Shown piece after piece: positions 1 to 11,454 of a stretch of 64,000 nucleotides of DNA. The translations under genes were made by a program, and so were the position numbers. Numbering within the stretch: the first letter of the stretch is position 1; every line of letters starts with the position of its first letter. The DNA is taken from contig JACKKG010000001.1 of the NCBI GenBank assembly GCA_020637515.1, positions 744,001 to 808,000 of the forward strand, given 5' to 3'. This stretch comes from Rhodobacter sp. Lineage in GTDB: Bacteria > Pseudomonadota > Alphaproteobacteria > Rhodobacterales > Rhodobacteraceae. A model generated the notes under the pieces. It had not been told where the DNA came from, ran no database searches, and was given only the letters and a program-made list of their open reading frames with translations.

Positions 1-1060
1 CCTTGCGGTCCAGCACGATCTCGCTGTTGCCGGTTCCCTTGAATTCCTCGAAGATCACTTCGTCCATGCGGCTGCCGGTATCGATCAACGCCGTCGCGAT
101 GATGGTCAACGAGCCGCCCTCTTCGATGTTGCGCGCCGCGCCAAAGAACCGCTTGGGCCGCTGAAGCGCGTTCGCATCGACACCGCCCGTCAACACCTTG
201 CCGGACGACGGCACCACCGTGTTGAAGGCCCGGCCCAGACGGGTGATCGAGTCCAGCAAAATGACGACATCGCGCTTGTGCTCGACCAGACGCTTGGCCT
301 TTTCGATGACCATCTCCGCCACCGCCACATGCCGCGACGCCGGCTCGTCAAAGGTCGAGGACACGACCTCGCCCTTCACCGACCGCTGCATGTCGGTCAC
401 TTCTTCGGGCCGTTCGTCGATCAGCAACACGATCAGATAGCATTCCGGGTGATTGCTCGAGATCGAATGCGCGATGTTCTGCATGAGCACCGTCTTGCCG
501 GTGCGCGGCGGCGCCACGATCAACGCCCGTTGACCCTTGCCCAGTGGTGCCACGATGTCGATGATCCGCGCCGAACGATCCTTGATCGTCGGGTCTTCGA
601 TTTCCATCTTCAACCGCTCGTCAGGATAGAGCGGCGTCAGGTTGTCGAAATGCACCTTGTGGCGTGCCCGTTCCGGATCGTCGAAATTGATCCGCGTCAC
701 CTTGGTCAGCGCGAAATACTTCTCGTTCTCGCCGGGCGCTACGATCACACCTTCGATCGTGTCGCCGGTGCGCAGGCTGAATTGGCGGATCATCTCGGGC
801 GAGACATAGATGTCATCGGGACCTGGCAGATAGTTCGCCTCGGTCGAACGCAGAAAGCCGAACCCGTCCTGCAACACTTCAAGCACGCCGTCGCCGCCGA
901 TCTCCCAACCTTCCTCCGCGCGCTCTTTCAGGATCGAGAACATCATCTCGCCCTTGCGCATCGAGGGCGCGTTCTCGATCTCCAGCTCCTCGGCCATGGA
1001 CAATAGCGCGGCAGGCGTCTGCGCTTTCAGATCGGACAGGTTCAAGCGGTTCTCGGCCAT
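1..1060 (-). CDS. rho: Transcription termination factor Rho (3' end cut off by the window)
   Basis: Hexameric RNA-dependent ATPase that ends transcription at Rho-dependent sites. The visible N-terminal 353 codons begin MAENRLNLSDLK and contain the Rho N-terminal helical region, then the cold-shock-like RNA-binding fold (GFGFLRS, YVSPEMIRQFSLR), then the RecA-type core with Walker A APPRTGKT, Walker B VILLDSITR and the Q-loop region near GGVDANAL. Rho proteins are usually about 420 residues, so roughly 70 C-terminal residues lie outside the window. The ATG at 1058-1060 is the first methionine of the conserved N-terminus. The gene points away from maf across the gap proposed as the replication origin. 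Confidence 0.97.
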   Translation of the reverse strand, partial: MAENRLNLSDLKAQTPAALLSMAEELEIENAPSMRKGEMMFSILKERAEEGWEIGGDGVLEVLQDGFGFLRSTEANYLPGPDDIYVSPEMIRQFSLRTGDTIEGVIVAPGENEKYFALTKVTRINFDDPERARHKVHFDNLTPLYPDERLKMEIEDPTIKDRSARIIDIVAPLGKGQRALIVAPPRTGKTVLMQNIAHSISSNHPECYLIVLLIDERPEEVTDMQRSVKGEVVSSTFDEPASRHVAVAEMVIEKAKRLVEHKRDVVILLDSITRLGRAFNTVVPSSGKVLTGGVDANALQRPKRFFGAARNIEEGGSLTIIATALIDTGSRMDEVIFEEFKGTGNSEIVLDRK

Positions 1061-1208
1061 GATTAGCCCCCTTCGGCGCACCATGGCACCGGTTTTCTCA
1101 GCAATGACGATCGGAAGATGCTAACGCCGGACGGCGCCGCTTTGACGCCCCATAGGCCAGTTGAACGCCCAAGTCAATCTGACGCGAATCCGGCGCAACC
1201 GGACCCCT

Positions 1209-1256
1209 TCTCTTCTTTCATAAAGAAAAAAGAATAGAATGATGATGATGTAGATT
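1209..1256. other. AT-rich stretch, candidate DNA-unwinding element
   Basis: A clearly AT-rich island inside GC-rich DNA. It includes the small inverted repeat TTCTTT-CAT-AAAGAA at 1213-1227, an A-rich run, and a GATGATGATG microrepeat at 1241-1250. It lies immediately next to the first DnaA-box match at 1261, as expected for an unwinding element. Function is inferred. Confidence 0.5.
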
Positions 1257-1260
1257 GGCC

Positions 1261-1269
1261 CGTGGATAA
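1261..1269 (-). promoter_or_regulatory. DnaA-box-like 9-mer (TTATCCACG)
   Basis: On the minus strand this reads TTATCCACG, one mismatch (last base) from the DnaA box TTATNCACA. It flanks the AT-rich stretch. Confidence 0.55.
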
Positions 1270-1295
1270 CCCGTGTTCCATGATTACCCCCGAAC

Positions 1296-1304
1296 TTGTT
1301 CACA
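1296..1304 (+). promoter_or_regulatory. DnaA-box-like 9-mer (TTGTTCACA)
   Basis: TTGTTCACA has one mismatch (third base) from TTATNCACA. It lies 26 bp from the preceding box. Confidence 0.45.
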
Positions 1305-1424
1305 GGACCGACGGACCCTGATCCAACCCTTGGTCATTGAAAAGAAAAGGGAAACATACTGCCCGCGCTGCCGTTCCCCGGCCCGGCCCGGGTTTTCCCC
1401 AGGCAGCCCCGGCAGGTTTTCCCG

Positions 1425-1433
1425 TGTGGATAA
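1425..1433 (-). promoter_or_regulatory. DnaA box, exact match
   Basis: The plus strand reads TGTGGATAA, so the minus strand reads TTATCCACA, an exact match to the strong DnaA-box consensus. It is one of two exact boxes in the rho-maf gap. Confidence 0.7.
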
Positions 1434-1527
1434 ACGGCCCCCGTCACTTGACAAAACTTGCCGGGAAACGCGATCTGATCGCAAACCACCGTGACCACCA
1501 TTGTTTGCCCTGCGCCGCCGCACAGGT

Positions 1528-1536
1528 TTATCCACA
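1528..1536 (+). promoter_or_regulatory. DnaA box, exact match, overlapping the maf start codon
   Basis: TTATCCACA is an exact consensus match, and its last base is the A of the proposed maf ATG. DnaA bound here would cover the maf translation start, so a link to maf expression is possible. Confidence 0.68.
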
Positions 1537-2126
1537 TGACTGTCCTCACCCTCGCTTCGGGATCCAGCGTCCGTGCCACGCTTCTGCGCAATGCAGGGGT
1601 AGCGATTGACGTGCGTCCGGCGCGCATCGACGAAGAGAACCTGCGCGATTCGCTGCTCGCCGAAGGCGCCACGCCGCACGACCTTGCGGATGCCCTGGCC
1701 GAACACAAGGCGCTGAAGATCGCCCCGCAGGCGCCACTCGTCCTGGGCTGCGACCAGATCCTGGAATGCGACGGCCGGATCTATAGCAAACCCTCCTCGC
1801 CGCAGGATGCCCTGGCCCAGCTTGCGGACCTGCGCGGCAAGACCCATCGCCTGCACACCGCCGCCGTGCTCTACGCGATGGGCGAACCCGTCTGGCGCCA
1901 TGTCGCCACACCCCGGCTGACGATGCGCGCCTTTTCCGACGCCTTTCTTCAGTCCTATGTCGCCACCCAATGGGATCAGATCCGCCACTGTGTCGGCTGC
2001 TACCAGATCGAGGGCGCGGGCCTGCGCCTGTTCGACCGGATCGAGGGCGACCTGTTCAGCATTCAGGGCCTTCCGCTTCTGGAACTGCTCTCCATCCTCA
2101 CCTTGCGCAAGGATATCGACGGTTGA
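1536..2126 (+). CDS. maf: Maf/YhdE family nucleoside triphosphate pyrophosphatase
   Basis: Maf-family enzymes hydrolyse non-canonical or modified nucleoside triphosphates to the monophosphate plus pyrophosphate, in the cytosol. The 196-residue product starts MTVLTLASGSSVRATLL, the family's N-terminal phosphate-binding SxS/R signature, and has VLGCDQILE and GCYQIEGAGLRLF later, matching the family's conserved acidic and glycine-rich segments. The frame is open from a GTG at 1491, but the ATG at 1536 gives the usual N-terminus. The gene heads a tight run (maf-aroE-coaE-dnaQ) with overlapping starts, and a DnaA box overlaps its ATG. Confidence 0.93.
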   Translation: MTVLTLASGSSVRATLLRNAGVAIDVRPARIDEENLRDSLLAEGATPHDLADALAEHKALKIAPQAPLVLGCDQILECDGRIYSKPSSPQDALAQLADLRGKTHRLHTAAVLYAMGEPVWRHVATPRLTMRAFSDAFLQSYVATQWDQIRHCVGCYQIEGAGLRLFDRIEGDLFSIQGLPLLELLSILTLRKDIDG

Positions 2127-2944
2127 GCCAGCAAATCCCCCTCGCGGCGGTCATCGGGTTCCCGGTGGCGCATAGCAGATCGCCCAGGCTGCACGGCCAT
2201 TGGCTGGCCCGCTACGGGATCGCTGGCCATTACGTTCCGCTGGCCATTGCGCCCCAGGACTTTGCCCAGGCGCTCGCGCAGTTGCCGCGCATGGGTTTCG
2301 TCGGTGCGAATGTGACCATCCCGCACAAGGAAACGGCCTTGGCGCTGGCCGATCGCGTGACGCCGCTTGCCGACCGGATCGGTGCCGCCAATACGCTGCT
2401 GTTTACGCCCGACGGGATCGAGGCCGACAACACCGACGCCTACGGATTTACCCAGAACATCCGCGAGGGTCTGCCGGGCTGGTCGCCCCGGCGCGTGGCA
2501 CTGATCGGTGCCGGCGGCGCCAGCCGCGCGGTGATCGTCGCGCTGCAAGACGCCGGTGCGCAGGACATTCTGTTGACCAACCGCAGTCCGGACCGTGCGC
2601 TGGATCTGGCGGCTGATTTCGGCCCCGGCGTCACCCCCGTGCCCTGGCGCGACCGGCAGGCGATGCTGGACGGGTGCGACACCCTGGTGAATGCGACGTC
2701 GCTGGGCATGACCGGCCAACCCGCGCTGGATCTCGACCTTGGCGCCCTGCCCGTTTCGGCGGTCGTGAACGATCTGGTCTATGCGCCGCTCGAAACCCCG
2801 TTGCTGGCCGCGGCGCGCGCGCGCGGGAATCTGGGGATCGATGGTCTGGGGATGTTGCTGCATCAGGCCGCGCCCGGCTTCGAACGCTGGTTCGGCATCC
2901 GCCCCACCGTGGACCAGGATCTGCGCAAGGCGGTGCTGGCATGA
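2123..2944 (+). CDS. aroE: Shikimate dehydrogenase
   Basis: NADPH-dependent reduction of 3-dehydroshikimate to shikimate in aromatic amino-acid synthesis. The 273-residue protein begins MSQQIPLAAVIGFPVAHSRSP; the HSRSP substrate-binding motif is at residues 17-21. The catalytic-Lys motif NVTIPHKE, the Rossmann motif IGAGGASRAV and the C-terminal GLGMLLHQAAPGFERW follow. The start is inferred to be TTG at 2123, overlapping the maf stop (TTGA). Longer upstream reading in the same frame has no family similarity. Length is typical. Translational coupling with maf and coaE is likely. Confidence 0.94.
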   Translation: MSQQIPLAAVIGFPVAHSRSPRLHGHWLARYGIAGHYVPLAIAPQDFAQALAQLPRMGFVGANVTIPHKETALALADRVTPLADRIGAANTLLFTPDGIEADNTDAYGFTQNIREGLPGWSPRRVALIGAGGASRAVIVALQDAGAQDILLTNRSPDRALDLAADFGPGVTPVPWRDRQAMLDGCDTLVNATSLGMTGQPALDLDLGALPVSAVVNDLVYAPLETPLLAAARARGNLGIDGLGMLLHQAAPGFERWFGIRPTVDQDLRKAVLA

Positions 2945-3537
2945 GCGTCGTTCTGGGTCTGACCGGCTCCATCGGCATGGGCAAATCCACCACCACCGGC
3001 TTTTTCCGCGAGGCCGGCGTGCCGGTCTGGGATGCCGATGCCGCCGTGCACCAACTTTATTCCCCGGGCGGTGCGGCGGTGGCCTCGATCGCGCAACTCC
3101 ACCCTGCGGCCGTCCGAGACCAGGCCATCGACCGCGCGGTCCTGCGCGCGTGGATCGCAACCGACCCCAACGCGCTGAAGCGGATCGAGGCCGTCGTGCA
3201 CCCGCTCGTCGCCGCCTCGCGCGCCGCGTTCCTCCAGGACAACGCCGATGCGCCGCTGGTTGTCCTGGATGTGCCCTTGCTGTTCGAAACCGGCGGCGAT
3301 GGCTATTGCGACGAAACCCTGGTCGTCACCGCCCCGCCCGATGTCCAGCGCGCCCGCGTCCTGTCCCGGCCGGGCATGACCGACGCGCATTTGCAGACCA
3401 TCCTGGCCAAACAGATGCCCGACGCCCAGAAACGCTCCCGCGCCAATCATGTGATCGAGACCCTGAGCCTGGATCAGACCCGCGCCGCCGTGCTCGACCT
3501 GATCTTTCGGTTGACCGGAACCCGGCCCCATGCGTGA
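2941..3537 (+). CDS. coaE: Dephospho-CoA kinase
   Basis: Last step of coenzyme A synthesis: ATP-dependent phosphorylation of dephospho-CoA. The 198-residue protein starts MSVVLGLTGSIGMGKST with the P-loop at residues 9-17, followed by VWDADAAVHQLY, the VLDVPLLFETG segment and the C-terminal RSRANHVIET lid/CoA region, all CoaE signatures. The ATG overlaps the aroE stop as ATGA, and the end overlaps dnaQ by 8 bp. Confidence 0.96.
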   Translation: MSVVLGLTGSIGMGKSTTTGFFREAGVPVWDADAAVHQLYSPGGAAVASIAQLHPAAVRDQAIDRAVLRAWIATDPNALKRIEAVVHPLVAASRAAFLQDNADAPLVVLDVPLLFETGGDGYCDETLVVTAPPDVQRARVLSRPGMTDAHLQTILAKQMPDAQKRSRANHVIETLSLDQTRAAVLDLIFRLTGTRPHA

Positions 3538-4228
3538 GATCGTCCTGGACACCGAAACCACCGGGTTCGAACCCGCCGAGGGCCACCGCCTGGTCGAAAT
3601 CGGCTGCGTCGAGCTGTTCAACCACATGCCGACCGGGCGCACCTATCACCAGTATATCAACCCCGACCGCGACATGCCGGCCGAGGCCTTTGCCGTCCAT
3701 GGCCTGTCCGAGGATTTTCTGCGCTCCCAGCCCCTGTTCGCCCAGATCGCCGACGCCTTTCTGGATTTCGTGGATGGCGGCACGCTGGTGATCCACAACG
3801 CGGCCTTCGACATGAAGTTCCTGAACTGGGAATTGGCGAACGCCCGCAAGCGACAGTTGCCGACCGACCGCGTGGTGGACACGCTGACGATGGCGCGGCG
3901 CAAGTTTCCGGGCTCGCCCGCCACGCTGGACGCTCTCTGCCGCAGATTTGGCGTGGACAACTCCAACCGAACCCTGCACGGCGCGCTGCTCGACTCGGAA
4001 ATCCTGGCCGAGGTCTATCTCGAATTGATCGGCGGCCGTCAGCCCGATTTCGCGCTGGGGGTGCAGCAGCAGAAACAGCGCACCTCGGATGCGACGACGA
4101 CGGCGTGGCGCCCGCGCCCGCGCCCCACACCGCTGCCCCCGCGCCTGACCGCGACCGAATCCGCCGCGCATGACGCGCTGATCGCCAAGATGGGCGACAA
4201 GGCGATCTGGCGCCGCCATGACAACTGA
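3530..4228 (+). CDS. dnaQ: DNA polymerase III epsilon subunit (3'-5' proofreading exonuclease)
   Basis: Proofreading subunit of the replicative polymerase. The 232-residue protein has the DEDDh exonuclease fold: Exo I motif VLDTETTG with D7 and E9, the HGLSEDFL segment, Exo II around VIHNAAFDMKFLNWEL, and Exo III HGALLDSEILAEVY with catalytic His and Asp. The basic, proline-rich tail (about residues 180-205) is the usual variable linker to the polymerase core. It is the last gene of the maf-aroE-coaE-dnaQ run. secB, which follows dnaQ in Caulobacter, is not in this window. Confidence 0.95.
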   Translation: MREIVLDTETTGFEPAEGHRLVEIGCVELFNHMPTGRTYHQYINPDRDMPAEAFAVHGLSEDFLRSQPLFAQIADAFLDFVDGGTLVIHNAAFDMKFLNWELANARKRQLPTDRVVDTLTMARRKFPGSPATLDALCRRFGVDNSNRTLHGALLDSEILAEVYLELIGGRQPDFALGVQQQKQRTSDATTTAWRPRPRPTPLPPRLTATESAAHDALIAKMGDKAIWRRHDN

Positions 4229-5408
4229 CCATGCCCTGGTGATCGGCGCTGGGCCGGCCGGCCTCATGGCGGCCGACCAGCTCTTGCGCGCAGGCGTTCC
4301 CACCCTGGTGGTCGAGGCCAAGCCATCGCCCGCCCGCAAATTCCTGATGGCCGGGAAATCGGGGCTGAACCTGACAAAGGACGAACCCCTGTCCGAATTC
4401 GTCCCGAACTATGCCGAATCCGGCGATTGGCTGCGCCCCATGCTGGCTGAATTCGGCCCCGCGCAGGTTCAGGCCTGGGCGCGCGCGCTGGGTTGCGATG
4501 TGTTTACAGGGACGTCCGGCCGGGTCTTTCCGCGCGCCATGAAGGCCTCGCCGCTGCTGCGCGCCTGGCTGCGCGACCTGGGCGCGCGGGGACTGGATCT
4601 GCGCACCCGCTGGCGGTGGACCGGGCTGTCCGAGGGGTTTGTCTTTGACACACCGCAGGGTCCGCAAACCCTGCGCCCGGTCGCAACGGTTCTGGCGCTG
4701 GGCGGCGCAAGCTGGGCGCGCCTGGGGTCAGACGGCGCCTGGGCTTCGATCCTCGCCGCTCAGGGGATCCCCCTGGTGCCGTTCCAGCCCGCGAACATGG
4801 GCTTCCTGGCCGCCTGGTCGCCCCACATGACGCCCCATTTCGGCGCCCCGCTGAAATCCATCGCCCTGATTGCCGGGGCCCAGCGCGCGCGAGGCGAGGC
4901 TGTGATCTCGGCCCGCGGGATCGAGGGGGGCGGCATCTACGCCGTCAGCCGCGCCTTGCGGGACGGCGCGGCGCTGCACATCGACTTGTTTCCCGATATC
5001 GATCTGGCGCGGCTGACCGAACGTCTGGCGGCACGACCCAGGGCCGAGTCCGCAACCAACAGCTTGAAAAAGCTGGGTCTTTCCGGCGCACGTTTGGCCC
5101 TGGTCCTGGAATGCGCGCGCCCGCTTCCTGCCGATGCGGCCGCGCGCGCCCGGTTGCTCAAATCGCTGCCGATCCCGCTGACCGGCCCCCGCCCGACGGA
5201 CGAGGCCATCTCGACCGCCGGCGGCATTCCCCGCTCGGCGCTGGACGCGGATCTGATGCTCACGGCCCTGCCCGGGGTCTTTGCCGCCGGCGAAATGCTG
5301 GATTGGGAGGCCCCGACCGGCGGCTACCTGCTGACCGCCTGTTTCGCCACGGGCCGCATTGCCGGACAGGCGGCCGCCCGGTTCATAGCGCGATCGCGGT
5401 CAGGATGA
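4218..5408 (+). CDS. YhiN/HI0933-like FAD-dependent flavoprotein (PP_4765 type)
   Basis: Flavoprotein of unclear physiological substrate. The N-terminal dinucleotide-binding motif VIGAGPAGLMAADQL is at residues 9-23, followed by the family hallmark ARKFLMAGKSGLNLT, then GRVFPRAMKA, LALGGASWARLGSDG and the C-terminal FAD motif FAAGEMLDWEAPTGGYLL. The 396-residue length fits the HI0933/YhiN group. The ATG overlaps the dnaQ end by 11 bp. The 3' end overlaps the convergent PPTase gene by 26 bp. Confidence 0.85.
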   Translation: MTTDHALVIGAGPAGLMAADQLLRAGVPTLVVEAKPSPARKFLMAGKSGLNLTKDEPLSEFVPNYAESGDWLRPMLAEFGPAQVQAWARALGCDVFTGTSGRVFPRAMKASPLLRAWLRDLGARGLDLRTRWRWTGLSEGFVFDTPQGPQTLRPVATVLALGGASWARLGSDGAWASILAAQGIPLVPFQPANMGFLAAWSPHMTPHFGAPLKSIALIAGAQRARGEAVISARGIEGGGIYAVSRALRDGAALHIDLFPDIDLARLTERLAARPRAESATNSLKKLGLSGARLALVLECARPLPADAAARARLLKSLPIPLTGPRPTDEAISTAGGIPRSALDADLMLTALPGVFAAGEMLDWEAPTGGYLLTACFATGRIAGQAAARFIARSRSG

Positions 5409-5996
5409 ACCCGTCCGCCCGCGCGAATCGCCCGTCGATCCGATCGCCTGGTCGAAACGGACCGACCGCGCGCTGAAAACGGGCGCTGAATACCGCGTCG
5501 CCCAAAGTGACCGCGAACACATCAAAGCCGAACAACTCTCTGCTCAGCGGGTATTGCGCCTTGTAGGCGCATTCCTTGGCGCTGAAGATCACCCGCGCCA
5601 ACCGCCCGGCGTCGGCCCGCCCGCGCAGCCAATCGCGCTCGGCGGGCAGCAATATGGTGTCCCAGACCTCGGCCGGCAGGTCCTCGTCGTGTTCGAGATC
5701 CACACCGACCATCCGATGGGACCGCGACGCCACGGCCAGCGCCCAATACCCCGCGTGGGTGATCGACCCGACCCAGCCCGTGGGCCAGACGGGGGCACGA
5801 TCGGTCCCCATCGGGATCGGCCGGGCCGCGCCCAGGGCGGCGCGCGCGGCCTTTCTGCCGGTTGCGAATTCGTCCTTTCGGGCCGCAACGGCGCCGGTCA
5901 TGGCCGCGGCCTCCTGGGGGAACAGATCGGCGGGGCCGATCCGCTCTACCCCCAGGGACAGCCCGGGCAGAACCCGGGCGGCCATGGCGCGCAGGC

Positions 5997-6000
<4 letters not shown>
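5383..6000 (-). CDS. 4'-phosphopantetheinyl transferase (Sfp/EntD type)
   Basis: Transfers the phosphopantetheine arm of CoA to the conserved serine of carrier domains. The 205-residue product shows the family's acidic motif VGVDLE (D101, E103, Mg binding) and the FSAKECAYK motif (K142, E143, K147), plus the upstream SITHAGYWA segment. The ATG at 5998-6000 overlaps the NRPS stop (ATGA), so it is the last gene of the PKS/NRPS operon and almost certainly activates the carriers at PKS Ser1783 and NRPS Ser1420. Reading further upstream in frame would run antisense-like through NRPS sequence, so the short start is chosen. Confidence 0.93.
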
Positions 6001-10508
<4,508 letters not shown>

Positions 10509-10509
10509 A

Positions 10510-11454
10510 CTAACTCTCCTGGGGTCTGCGCGTTCCCCATTCATGTTTCACAAGATCGCGGAGAAAATATGGCGGCGTATGGGGTTTCTTGCGCTGCACC
10601 AGCACCCTGAGACCATACAGCCCCAGCCCCGCCACATGCGCGAGCGTCGCCGCCAGGGCATAGAGCCGCCCGTGGTTCTTTTGAAAATAGTGCCGGCGCG
10701 AGGCGAACCAGTAGCCCGGCACGCGGCGCCATTCCTTCATCCCTGTGCTGACCGATCCCAGATGCATCACCCGGCTTTCGACCACATAGACCGTGGGCCA
10801 ACCCGCCCGCGCGGCGCGCAGGCACAGGTCGGTTTCCTCGAAATACAGAAAGAAGCTCTCGTCGAACAGGCCGACCTGGTCCAGCACCGATCGCCGCATC
10901 AGCACGCTGGCCCCGGCCAGCCAGTCCACCGGCGTGGTTTCGGTCGGCAGGTCGGGCGCCACGATGGAATTCTTCAGCAACCGCGAGACCGGGCCGGTCT
11001 TTGCCGCGCCCTCGAATTCGCTGGCGATGGTCGGAAAGCGGAACGCGGTGGTGTGCGGCGCGCCGTCGTCGCCGTGGATGTGCGAGCCGGCAAAACCGAC
11101 TGCGGGGTGGCTGTCCAGATAGGCGACCAGCGTGCGGATCGCGTCGGGGGCGGGAAAGGCATCCGAGTTCAGGATATAGACGTAATCGGGCCGCGCGCCG
11201 TCCGGCAGACCCGCACGGATGCCGCAGTTGTTGCCCGCGCCGTAGCCGCCGTTTCGCCCCGATTGCAGCACGCGCACCCGGGGCCAGTCGCGGGTGGCCT
11301 CGGCCATCGACTCGTAGGAACCGTCCTGGCTGTCGTTATCGACCAGCGTGATCGCGCCGTCGATCCCCTCCATCGCGACCATGGCGGCGCGGGCCGCTTT
11401 CAGCGACATTTCGGCCGTGCGCCAGTTGAGGATCACGCACAGAACGGTGCTCAT
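10510..11454 (-). CDS. GT2 family glycosyltransferase inside the PKS/NRPS operon
   Basis: 314-residue GT-A-fold transferase. The N-terminus VLCVILNWRTAEMSLKA, the nucleotide-sugar site ITLVDNDSQDGS, GGYGAGNNCGIR and YILNSDAFP (DxD-like SDA) are typical of rhamnosyltransferase-like GT2 proteins, as are WLAGASVLMRRSVLDQVG and FFLYFEETDLCLRA. A hydrophobic stretch near residues 265-285 may touch the membrane. It overlaps the PKS stop (ATGA) and ends one base before the NRPS ATG, so it is firmly embedded. It may glycosylate the polyketide-peptide product, or it may be a polysaccharide gene captured by the operon; sequence alone does not decide. Confidence 0.88.
   Translation of the reverse strand: MSTVLCVILNWRTAEMSLKAARAAMVAMEGIDGAITLVDNDSQDGSYESMAEATRDWPRVRVLQSGRNGGYGAGNNCGIRAGLPDGARPDYVYILNSDAFPAPDAIRTLVAYLDSHPAVGFAGSHIHGDDGAPHTTAFRFPTIASEFEGAAKTGPVSRLLKNSIVAPDLPTETTPVDWLAGASVLMRRSVLDQVGLFDESFFLYFEETDLCLRAARAGWPTVYVVESRVMHLGSVSTGMKEWRRVPGYWFASRRHYFQKNHGRLYALAATLAHVAGLGLYGLRVLVQRKKPHTPPYFLRDLVKHEWGTRRPQES

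Larger units (their letters stand above)
1061..1535. other. oriC: Putative chromosomal replication origin (oriC) between rho and maf
   Basis: This 475-bp gap between divergent rho and maf has no convincing gene. It holds exact or one-mismatch matches to the DnaA box TTATNCACA at 1261-1269, 1296-1304, 1425-1433 and 1528-1536, an AT-rich purine/pyrimidine stretch at 1209-1256, and one GANTC (CcrM-type) site at 1186-1190. In Caulobacter and Rickettsia the origin lies beside hemE and the maf homologue, and here maf is followed by the same aroE-coaE-dnaQ run. The position and motifs are seen; the origin function is inferred. No full CtrA site (TTAA-N7-TTAA) was found inside the gap. Confidence 0.72.

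Noticed and set aside
1241..1250. GATGATGATG microrepeat near the putative origin
   Set aside because: Too short to be a repeat element on its own; noted only as part of the AT-rich stretch.
1121..1303. Small minus-strand frame in the rho-maf gap
   Set aside because: No similarity to a known small protein, poor codon pattern and it covers the putative origin AT-rich block.
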